Assembly: GCA_024305405.1 (NCBI GenBank)
Contig: JAKNDB010000107.1
Location: 4,386,501 to 4,450,500 of the forward strand
Direction of reading: 5' to 3'
Length of the DNA stretch: 64,000 nt
DNA from: Dirofilaria immitis
Taxonomy: Eukaryota; Nematoda; Chromadorea; Rhabditida; Onchocercidae
Below are positions 54,001 to 64,000 of the stretch, piece by piece. Position 1 is the stretch's first letter. Every line of letters starts with the position of its first letter. The notes below the pieces were generated by a model, which ran no database searches, was not told the origin of the DNA, and worked only from the letters and a program-made list of their open reading frames with translations. The translations under genes were made by a program, and so were the position numbers.

Positions 54001-56033
54001 CTGTTAATATCTGTATCAGTTAAAATACTGCCTCTCTCATTTCTTCCTGGAGCAGCATTGCTACTGCAATTTGATTGTAGTTAGAAGTTTTATTCTTTTT
54101 TATTTTCAGCATACTATTAATTAATTTTCTTGTTTTAGGCTTTCAGCCTTAGATCATAGCTGTAACCCAGATGCGTTCATCATTTTTAATGGTACGAAAG
54201 CAATCTTAAGATCACTGAATAAGAATATAACGGAATATAATGATAATGTTTGTTATTTTTGTGTCTTATGTTAGTTGATATAGTAGTGCAGAAAAAATCA
54301 TATATGAAGATAGAAAGAAATCATGACTACATACGTGGAAGAAACAAATTATGACTGCGCATGCTTCAAATTTGAGAAGGCTTCTAAAGAGATCCATGTT
54401 CTCATTCCGTTTATGATTCCATTTACGCAGTTAATTATATATTAAAGAACAAATTACAGTTACGCATTCCTTACTGCGACTTACTGGATCTTACATCTAC
54501 ACGATGTGAAACGCTTCAAAAACAGCACAATTTTGTGTGCAATTGTGAAATTTGTCAAGATTTTGAGATTGTGAGTAATTCGCTTATTAGATAATATCTA
54601 ACAAAAATCCTGTTGTGAATATTCAATTCATATTATAACTGTCTAGATCTTCCAGCGTTGATAATTTTGTCTAAGCAAATTCAGGATCAAAAAAATCTTC
54701 TCTACGATGTACCAAATGCAAAGATGGTTTTTGTCCGTATAGTCCCGAAGATGATCATGCAGAAACGCGATGTAAAATTTGTGGCGAGATATCATTGTTC
54801 AATTTTGATCATTTGCAGAAGTTGTATCAACAACTGACAGCTCATGGTAGATTTTTTAGGAAATTAAAATCATTTAGATGTATAATTTTTAAGAAATAAA
54901 GCATTTAGAAGTTTTCCTTTTAATGTCCGGTCAAAATCTATCTCTGATCAATGAAGGTCATTGAAGCTTATTTCCGTAGCCATTTTCTTTCCCGTTATTT
55001 TTCTGTCATTTTAAGGCTCCTCAGAAAAAAGTGTAAGTGAACTAATAGATTTATATGGCAAATTTGAAGAAGTTTTTTCGCCGTACAACGTCTTTCTTTG
55101 CAAATTTGCGGAAAATATTATGATCTCAGCAATGAACAATGGAAAGTATGATGAAGCAGTTGAATTTGTTAAGAAAACTCTTCTTTGCTACAGGTTCTTT
55201 GAGACTTTGATTTAGTGAAATTTTCGAAAATTAATCTGACTTGGAAATTTTCTATTTTTGTTTCTAACTTGAAGAAATCTGACAAATTTTATGCTCTATT
55301 TTTATGTGTCTTTTTTGTCTTAAATTTCATAATTGAATGGTTCAGTTTATGTTTCAGGACATATTATCCAAAAGGCCATCCTTCTTTTCCTGTTCGCATG
55401 TTTGAATATGCAAAGTTATTAATGTTACAGCATAATCGGGAATCCCTTCCTGTGCTACGAAAGGTCTACTATCTTTAGTCTAAGTAGTAATCATTGTACA
55501 TTATGCTTAATGTTCAACCGTTTTCCTAATATTTCTTTGCTTATTTTATTTTTTGTTAAAAGCTAGTTTTTTCTCCAAAAATTACGTTTTATAAACTTTC
55601 TTCTTGAATTTTAAGCAACTTTTTCTCCAATTATCATTTTTCAAATTTGTTTTTCTATTATTATTATAGGTTATCTTTTTATTGGAATACTAGTAATAGC
55701 TATGCTAATTCCTTTATCAAAAAACTGGTTAAATTAATTTTTTCAATTTTCGACAAGCTTTTCAATATCCATATTCTGAATTTTTTTGAAAGTATTCTTC
55801 TAATCTTTTTCAGGTGTCATTGAACTGTATTAATATTAATCAATCTACGATTCAGTTTGCAAATTTTTCAGGCTTATAAAATGATATGCGAAAGCTATGG
55901 TTCCGATAGTGGTTTTGCATTTAATACTGCTAGATTGCTGAAAGATTTAGAAAAAGTGTTCCTGCTCCTCCTTCGATTTGATCGGCTGTTATATGATCTC
56001 ATTTCTTCTGTTTTATTACTTGACTGTTTTTAA
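51001..56033 (+). CDS. SMYD-type SET/MYND lysine methyltransferase, 11 exons
   Basis: SMYD proteins transfer methyl groups from SAM to lysines of histones and other proteins. Exons: 51001-51110, 52022-52115, 52551-52694, 53143-53364, 53810-53877, 54139-54247, 54460-54570, 54685-54846, 55016-55193, 55358-55463 and 55872-56033. The MYND zinc finger spans exons 1-2 (CAYC, CGGCKFAYYCSIKCQ, WFIHK). The SET core is split over exons 5-6: VLVNALVITDSCLNRIGLAL then YLGLSALDHSCNPDAF and FNGTKAILR. The post-SET cysteines are CNCEIC. The C-terminal TPR-like part includes YYPKGHPSFPVRMFEYAKLL. Frame breaks: an extra T at about 52685-52686 creates an in-frame TAA, one T is missing at 53165-53168, and one A is missing at 54689-54695. 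With these the model closes at 488 aa. The short N-terminal part before MYND seems to lack much of the SET N-lobe. It resembles the nematode set-14/set-18/SMYD3 group; the exact orthologue is unsure. Confidence 0.92.
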
Positions 56034-56328
56034 CCGATGACCTTTTCTTGTGAATTGTAAATAATATGTTGTTATTGTTTTTACAAAAAGAAATTCTTTT
56101 TAATTCAAATACCTATCATTCGATCGATTAATAGTAAGTCTTTGATTACTGCAAAAACTTATTGCACGAAGTTGTGAATCTTCCGAAATTCCATTTAAAT
56201 TATTGACACGACTTTGAAAGCTCAAAACACTAAAAATATTGTCTCAGAGATCAAAGCTGTTCATCCTTTAACAACTTTTCTGTTCTGTACGAATAGGATC
56301 GAACTTCTGGTAATCATATTTATTTTTA

Positions 56329-56452
56329 TTACTTTAATTATGATTAAATTTATTTTATATTTACAGTTACTTTAATTATGATTAAATTTATTAAATTTAT
56401 TTTATATTTACAGTTACTTTAATTATGATTAAATTTATTTTGTATTTACAGT
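56329..56452 (+). repeat. Triplicated 38-bp unit ending in TTTACAG
   Basis: TTACTTTAATTATGATTAAA, then TTTATTTTATATTTACAG, occurs three times head to tail (about 56329-56366, 56367-56413, 56414-56451). The middle copy has an extra TTAAATTTA. Each unit ends like a 3' splice site. Confidence 0.9.
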
Positions 56453-57853
56453 TTCTATTTTGAAAAAAACGCATATCTTTATCTGTAACTTTATTTATGT
56501 GGAATTTTTTTTTATTATATTAAGAGTAAATAAAAATGAAAATATAGTTGGACTAATGAAATATATGGAAAGGATAAGAGAGTAAAGGGAATTAGTATAC
56601 TATTTCAATTAACAACGCAGATGATAGATAATTTTAATTCCTTCCTATTTGCAATACTCTCAATAACAATAGTATTCATTTGAAACGCTATTTATATTAC
56701 TGGGCTTGACTCTAAAAAGAAATAGCTGTAATTTCAAAACGGAAAAGAAAGTGAAAGAAAAAATTAAATAATGTCGAGATAAATATGTATAATTTGATTG
56801 AAATATATTAAAATTTGCATTTTTTTTCTCATTTTATTTATTTATTAGCTATATAGTATTTAATTCTTTCAGCTTGTAAAATTGAAATTTAATGATAGTC
56901 AAATTGATAGAGGTTATACATATATTCTTTGATGGTTGGTAAATGTAAATAGGATTTTCATGACAAAGATATGAAATGGATTGTAAAAGTAGAAGTAAAA
57001 TTTGAGAAGGTATTATATTAATTTGCATAAGATAACTTTCACATTGAAATATTAGAAAGGGTAAATAGATTATTTAATGTAATGATGATGATGAATGAGA
57101 AATGAAGGATGTAAGATATGTTTACAGAAATATTTAATTTTAGATGATGTTGAATTTTCAGTTATTCACTTCCATATAAAAATATCAACGATTATAGCTC
57201 ACAGAACTTTTGCTTTATTAAACTATTTGTTAGGAATTATTATTGTCTTTTTTATTATTAATTCAATTTCCATATACATTTCCTATTATTCTAATATGTT
57301 TATCGATTATGATAAGATATGCTTGTTAGTGATAGTAGAATTGGACTTGATTATAAGAAAATATGGGAAAATTATTGTTATTTTATTATGAATGTTAGTA
57401 AAATTTATCACGCATAATATAATAAATATTCAAATATTTATTTACTTTAATTGATTCTTCTCTTCGATTTTTCTATATCCTATTTTACAATCAATAAAAT
57501 TTTATAATATATTTTCTCATATTATTCCTATTCGGAAATTATCTTATTTTTGTTCTACTGATTAATTTTTTTCATAATCAAATTTGTTCATAAAGTGAAA
57601 TTAAATTTACGAAAACCAAAGTTCTAAAAACTGCAGCTGAGATTTTACGAATGATTTTATTTTATATATTAACTGATTCAATTAATTAGAAGAAATTTAT
57701 TATTTTTATCATTTTGCTAAAATTGGAAAAATTTTAATATCTTAAGAAGTAATTTCTTAATTGGTATTTTTCCGATATTATCAAAATTTGTCGAGGAAAA
57801 GATTATTATCATGATTTGGACAAAAAAATGAATGAAATATATTGAAGAAAATG

Positions 57854-57982
57854 AATGATATCATTTTAGATTTTTTTCTAAAAGAATTTCTCAAAATCTT
57901 CCAATATGAAATTGAATGATATCATCTTTTTATACGAGTAAATGATATCATTTCTTTAAATTAAATGAGTAATATCATTTTA
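57854..57982. repeat. Cluster of palindromes AATGATATCATT
   Basis: Perfect AATGATATCATT occurs at 57854-57865 and 57941-57952. One-base variants occur at 57915-57926 and near 57968-57980. The four occurrences in 130 bp each read the same on both strands. Confidence 0.75.
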
Positions 57983-58590
57983 GGTCATTGAATAGCATAT
58001 TTTTCGAAAATTTATTTAAAATATTTTATAAGTCAAAATTTCTGATAAATGCAGTCTGAAAAATTCCTTATGTTAAGGAATTTTTGATCTCGGAAAGATA
58101 AGGTAAAAAAGCTCTTCAGTTTGCTTTTACAAAATCTCGAGAAAAAAAAACTATCTATGTTTTTGCTCATTTGAAACTATCGATTTTCCGTTTAATTTTC
58201 TACTTCAATTAATAGCTAATAGGAAAAAATAGATCAACAATAAATCTAAATGATAGCTTTTTTCAAGTATTTTTTCTAGTAATTAATTGTTGAATTTGAT
58301 CTTTAATCTGTTATTTTCTTTCGCTACATATATTAATTATATCGTATATAACTTACTGTGAAAAAATTTGGACATAAATTGTTTTAATATATCTTAGTAT
58401 AATGTATTAAAGAAAAATTGAATTGCAAGTAAAAACTTTTTATTTTAAAATTATATGTAAGTATTTTTTAATTATCCGTTGAAATTATGTGAATTTAATG
58501 CAAAATCTGATCTTCATTTATCCATTTCATATTTTTAAACCTATTTCTCGTCGAGCATTCAACTTATTTTACGCCCTCATAATCACGCTT

Positions 58591-58690
58591 AACACACAAA
58601 TACACACACAAATATACACACACACACACACACACAGACACACACACACACATATATATATACATATAGATACATGCAGACAGACAGGAA
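58591..58690. repeat. CA/TA dinucleotide microsatellite
   Basis: ACACACAC runs grade into TATATATA and CAGACAGACAGG. The CA core is about 58599-58652. Confidence 0.95.
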
Positions 58691-59756
58691 CAGACACATT
58701 TCAAATAATAATTTTACTGTTATCAGTGACAGTTAATATAAATGATTATCAAAAATTACAAAATTCCGGCATCTTTCAATTAATCGATCAATGAATCAAT
58801 AGATTGGTCAACCGCACATTCAGTTATGATTGCATGTTGAGTCGATTTATCACATTTTAATAATATATAAAAAAATAAGTGATAACAGTTTCTATAGACA
58901 AGAATGCGATATATGCGAATGATTAAATGATAAATTAGTAAATTCCACAGCACTGATATTTTGCTAATATGTAAATAAATGTTTTCATTCCTTTAATTTA
59001 TAGCTTATTAATTAGAAATGTAATTTCAAAAGATAGTTCAGTTGTTTATGAATTTATCTTTTCTACTTCTAAATTGATTATTTATTATTTTATATCAATA
59101 TAACATAAAATAATTGCAATAATTCATAGCAAAATAGTTATTTTAATTTAATTTCTAAAATTATGCATAATATCTGAAACATATGATTACAACTTTTTGT
59201 ACTATATAAACCATTTTGAGTAATCATTAGGCAATTTTTTTAGCATGACCTTTGAACGACCTTAAATGAGAGTTATGCATAAGGTGAAAATCAATGTAGT
59301 TATGAAAATAAATGCATTTATCAGCTCTATATATTTATAGTAATAAGGATTTCAATTGTTTTTCATGATAAAATAAAATATTAGCATAATCCAGCAGTGA
59401 TAAACAAGATTTTAAAGAAGTTGAATTAAATTCAAAAAAATCTGACGAAGACAAAATTTAATTAGTTTGAATATGTATTATATCGTTGACAAGAAAGTTA
59501 TTGAATTAATTCCGATTCTAAATTTTTAAATATTAAATGAATATCCATTTTGGAATTTTATTTTATTCGTTTAACATTGTTTTCGCTAGGAATTTTCATA
59601 TGAAAATGCCATATTTTAATTAAATTCGAGTAAATAAAATTAAATTTAGACAAGTTTATTTCTCAAAAATGTCGCTTACACGATGAAGCTTATTTGCAAT
59701 TTTGCTTCAAATTATCATCAAACAATGATATTCAACAATGATATTCATGTGCTATC

Positions 59757-59816
<60 letters not shown>

Positions 59817-59995
59817 TATTATTATTACTATTATTATTATTATTATATACTACTGTTATTGTTACTATTGTTATCCTTATTGTTTTATTATTGTTACCAT
59901 TATTATTATCATTGTTGTTATTATTATTATTATCATCATTATTGTTATTATCATTGTTATTTCTGCTATTATTATTATTCTTAATTTCAAATCAA
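59757..59995. repeat. ATT trinucleotide microsatellite
   Basis: A nearly pure ATT run of about 18 units is followed by interrupted ATT/ACT/GTT units to about 59995. Both overlapping open frames here (poly-Ile and poly-Leu) are products of the repeat. Confidence 0.97.
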
Positions 59996-62900
59996 TGAAA
60001 TATTTTGAAAGGTAAGAGGTGAATACTGCATATGAAATTCATGAAAATACTTCTGGCGTAGTATAAACTATCGTTACAATTATTAATGTTGTCAAAATAA
60101 AAATTAAAAAAAATTTTTGAAATTATTAATTCATATTTTTTACACTACCTGTATAAATGATGCAGTATGCTATATAAATCTTTTTCTACAGTAACAGTAT
60201 ACTGTATGAAATAGTAAGCTAACGTATGCTTGCTTGCACTGCTTGAATTGTTGATTATATATATTCCCATTATTTTACTAAAAATTTCAATCAATCAATA
60301 ATTAAAAGAACAAATAAAATTTTTCTAATTCAAAATATTTTTTTCATTTTGCACTTTTTGTCATAAATAATTTAGACTGAAATTAAAAACAAGGAGGAAA
60401 ATATTATTTGAAATAATTAAAACATATATTTAACAATGATTATTTTTTCGTTTTTCAGTTAAAAAATTATTTTTTCCAATGAAATATAATAATTTAAACT
60501 ATTCTATAATAATTATAATATTAGTAATTTTTCAATTTTATAATTAATATTCCATTTCTTTACATTTTATCAATATTTATATCAATTATCTGTATCACAT
60601 TTCCTATTATGATTATAACAATTTCTGATTAAATAATTTTATTAATATTTTTAATATTTAATTAGAAGTTTATTACTTTTATTATTTTTCAGAGCTTTTT
60701 TACTTTTTTTGTATGTTTCACTCAAAATATATTAAAAAATTTATCAAAATATATTGAATTAAAATTAATATTTAGGGAGCATTTCAACAATTTTGAAAAT
60801 AATAAATAGAAATGTGAACATAATTGAACATATCAGAATGAATAATGAAATAAACAAAATTTAAAATAGTACTTATTCGGTCAATAATTTTCGAAAATGT
60901 TTCTTATAAAAGAATCACTTCAGCAAGTATGAATAAATGTATAATTATCATTGAAATATAACTCATTCAAATTAGAAAATGATATGAAAGCTTACTGCTA
61001 GAATTTCTTTAAAAGAATTTCATTGTTTCGATTGATCCAATAATTTAAATTGATCATATTGAATAATATTCTTTGCCTAATTATTATAGAATATTAGATA
61101 AAAATAAATTTTTTGATCTATAAATTAATAATTCCTTAACGGGATATATTGAAAGAAGTATTGATGAAATTACGTGAAGGAATAGAAAATAATTTGAATT
61201 AATTTCATAAAATCCAATGATCTTATTTGCATTATATTACTAACAATATATCCTGTTAAGGAAAATATAGATACGAAGAAATTAAATTTATAATTAACAA
61301 AAATTATACTTATTAATTTTACTCTAATAATTTGCGCTATTAAAGATGTTACTTTTCACGATTAATATTTACATTATCGATAATATCACTTTAGTTTAGT
61401 AAAAATATTTTATTTTCATCTCTTGCAGTATACATTATTGAATTGAATTGAACAGAATGTAGCAATCATTTTTGCATGATAACCTGATTATTCAAATATG
61501 ACTATTGATTGGTTGATATTTCGATAACTTTCAACTCATATACAGCTTATGCCATTCTCTTTCTAATTTATTTAATAACTTTTTTTTTTTAATAATAATA
61601 AATGATTTCCTGAAATATTAAAAATATCTGATAATTTTTTCCTTGTCTTTAATTTCTGTAAAAGTAATCAAAATTTTGATAAAATTTGCTAATTCATTTC
61701 TAACGGAGATTCTACTGCTTATAATTAATGCTCAATTACTATCTTTTGTAATCTTCATAAGAGTCACAGGGTATGAATCCTACTACTTCATTTTATCACT
61801 AATGTGATAACATAATTATTTATAAATTCAATCTTTATTATTGCATGTTATCAATTAGTATATATTCATTTTTGTTTTTAATTCATTTCCAAAGAAAACG
61901 ATAGAAATCTGATCTCATAACCTTCCAAAAAGAAAAATTTTTAATTTTATAACGAAAATATCTAACTAAAAAATTTTATATTAAAATATGTATGATAAAC
62001 ATTCCACTTATCTTTTTAAACAATAAAGCATCATTTTACTCCTTAATCATTTGGCTAATCAGTTTGTCTATTAAATGATTAGTTTATCATCTTGACTGAA
62101 TGTTCATCACTCTTAGCCAAAGTTCTGAATTTCCTTATAATCAAATAGTTCGATGATATGAATTTCAATAATATTTCAGGAAATTTAATATATTTTGGGC
62201 AATATTTGAAATAAATTTTGTAGAATTTTGTTGATAAATCTCTATATTAATTAGGAATAAGAAGTTGATCCCTTAATTTATAATAAAAATTACTGCCTAT
62301 TAAACTATACTCTTATAAATTTCAAATTTTAATTTTTTAATTACTGAAAGCATATGCTAATTATTTGTTGCAAACTGAAGAAAAAACCTTTGAAATTTAA
62401 AAATTTCTAGCATTTTTTTGTTCTTTTCATCTCGAAAATTTGACAAAATGTTGAAATTTAGCTTTGAAAGTCTTATCGCTTCTTGCAATGGCTTAAATTA
62501 CTTACACAGATCTGAATGAAGCGAAAAAGTAATATTATATTATTATTTGACAATTTAGCTTAATTTTTACCTCTCTGACACAAATTTAAATTCAATAAAT
62601 ATAAATAACTATTTATTTAATTTTAATTTTGAATGCTTAGTTTATTTTACATAATATGTTTTCTGCTGCTTGAAAAAATTCTAGAATATATGAAATATTT
62701 AAATAAACTTTTTAAATTAATTATTTATTTTCTTGAAAATCTTTAGTTATAATACAATTTTTTCAGAAAAAAATAAAAAAATTTTATAAAAATAATAAAA
62801 TTGGGATGAAATTTGAAAAGTTGAATTTTCTTAAATTTTAAATTAAATTAAAAATAAAAAGGAAAAATAGCAATGTTTTCATCAGAAATTTATTTTCTCA

Positions 62901-63340
62901 TTTTACACACTTTTATTATAATTACAACATTCCTCGTCTTTCTTTCTATCATAACAGTTTTTATTTACAAAATAATTTTTGTTTGAAAAAATTAATAAAC
63001 CGCAATCTTTGTTCTTTTTCAAACAATGTTTAATTTTAGTTAGCTATTATTTTTAAAAATGATTATCTAATTTCGACTATCGAAAGGGACACATTGTAGT
63101 ATTGCTATCAAGATACATTATATTATTATTATCAAGGCAACTTGTATCATTGCCCAAATACATTATATTACCTATCAGGATAAACTGTATTATCATATGG
63201 GATAAATTATATTGCTATCAGAACAGATTAAAGTAAATTGTGTATTCATCACTTGATAGATTGTATCATTATAATGTGAAAAAACGTAATATTTTCAAAA
63301 ACAATTTTAATTACTGAATTAAATTAATTTATATTTGCAG

Positions 63341-63973
63341 GAAAATGATTCGAGAAAAATTGATCCATTTGTATTTATTGGTTTCAAATGTTATATTTTT
63401 ACGATCGGATTTTGTGTACTTTTTTATTTTTGGTAAGATTTACTATTTTGAAATTGCTAAAATTTCTTAATTTAATTTTTGGAAAATAATAATTATATTA
63501 ACTTTTAATATAAAAAAAAATCCAAAGATTTTGTGCTTATGCATCATTTTTTAGTACCATTTTTGATTCTACATTTAGCTCTAATATTATAACTTTGAAC
63601 GAAACTGATATGAAAACTATTCTATCATTATCATTGAGATTTAAATATCAAATGAAGAGCTTTTAGAAAAATTTTAGAGAGAAATTTTTACTGCAGATTT
63701 CAAAAGTGATGAAAAATGAGGTTAATCGCATCAACTTTATGGTTAAGTTTTTGATATTATTCTTTAAATAGATTGATAAAATAGGAATTTTAGGATAAAA
63801 TGAAAATTTTAATTTTTAAACCTGATAAGAAATTTCAGATTAAATTTTGGATCACTCTTCCTGAATCTTCACCTATTTCTCAACTTTTGAAAGTTGATGA
63901 TAAAGAAGATAATGAACTTACAACATTTCAATGCATTCAAACGTACCCAATGGAAGCAGAAACTGAATTTAAA
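63341..63973 (+). CDS. Two probable exons of a membrane protein gene running off the edge
   Basis: Exon 63341-63432 lies between TTTGCAG and GTAAGAT and reads ENDSRKIDPFVFIGFKCYIF, then a hydrophobic stretch TIGFCVLFYF, which looks like one transmembrane helix. Exon 63839-63973 lies between TTTCAG and GTAAAA and reads IKFWITLPESSPISQLLKVD, then a polar segment ending EAETEFK. The direct join gives a stop (TG+A), so either an exon between them is missed or one base is wrong. The rest of the gene would lie beyond the window. The family is not recognised. Confidence 0.4.
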
Positions 63974-64000
63974 GTAAAAATTAAAATTTGCTACTTGACC

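Larger units (their letters stand above)
56034..63340. other. Long AT-rich spacer with repeats, no gene seen
   Basis: No exon with convincing splice sites was found. The open frames at 57095-57391 and 58489-58794 are hydrophobic or low-complexity translations of AT-rich or CA-repeat DNA. Individual repeats are listed separately. Confidence 0.55.

Noticed and set aside
53553..54084. Open frames of 79 and 61 aa inside the SMYD region
   Set aside because: They lie in introns or out of frame with the SET exons (53810-53877, 54139-54247). The translations are hydrophobic AT-rich noise.
58489..58794. 101-aa plus-strand frame rich in THTHTH
   Set aside because: Product of the CA microsatellite and flanking AT-rich sequence.
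59683..60015. Overlapping poly-Ile and poly-Leu open frames
   Set aside because: Direct products of the ATT microsatellite.
1..64000. CRISPR arrays, bacterial operons, transposase genes
   Set aside because: No evenly spaced identical repeats with unique spacers, no ribosome-binding-site-spaced gene strings and no transposase or reverse-transcriptase motifs were seen. The window is eukaryotic.

Overview
The window is AT-rich nuclear DNA of a nematode, most likely a filarial or related parasite. The reasons are short exons separated by AT-rich introns with TTTCAG/TTTTAG-type acceptors, A/T runs and microsatellites in the spacers, and gene content (MSH4, a nematode-like SMYD protein, TMF1, a PDK1-like kinase) that fits an animal. 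No bacterial, viral or transposase gene was recognised. I assembled genes by hand from exon reading frames, splice consensus (GT..AG) and phase matching.

Layout. 1-4050: no gene seen. 4051-10022 (-): a four-exon gene for a small secreted cysteine-rich protein, whose 3.1 kb first intron holds a degenerate 30-bp minisatellite. 10.1-13.4 kb: spacer with low-complexity repeats. 13380 to about 24.2 kb (-): a gene of some 27 exons for a multi-zinc-finger protein with five copies of a C-x2-C-x(11-17)-H-x4-H-P module. 24.2-26.1 kb: spacer with a slightly GC-richer patch and a CRE palindrome. 26130-36542 (-): a TMF1 (TATA element modulatory factor, Golgi coiled-coil) gene of 21 exons, with a complete two-exon PDK1-like kinase gene (28779-30329, -) lying inside one of its introns on the same strand. 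37221-37294 (+): tRNA-Asn(GTT). 39301-47957 (-): meiotic MutS homologue MSH4, 22 exons, all phases closed. 47.96-51.0 kb: divergent spacer. 51001-56033 (+): SET/MYND (SMYD) methyltransferase gene, 11 exons. 56.0-63.3 kb: spacer with several tandem and palindromic repeats. 63.34-64.0 kb (+): two probable exons of a gene that runs off the right edge.

A striking feature of the sequence as given is that every one of the six protein genes contains at least one single-base frame break, nearly always in an A/T run. Most look like one base too few on the coding strand. Correcting each by one base brings intron phases and family-conserved residues back into register in five of the six genes; two junctions of the zinc-finger gene remain unresolved. 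The simplest reading is homopolymer error in the consensus, not pseudogenes, because the genes are otherwise intact and independent of each other.

There is no operon-like functional cluster. The genes serve unrelated jobs (secretion, nuclear regulation, Golgi trafficking, AGC kinase signalling, meiotic crossover, lysine methylation). The one notable arrangement is the kinase nested in TMF1.
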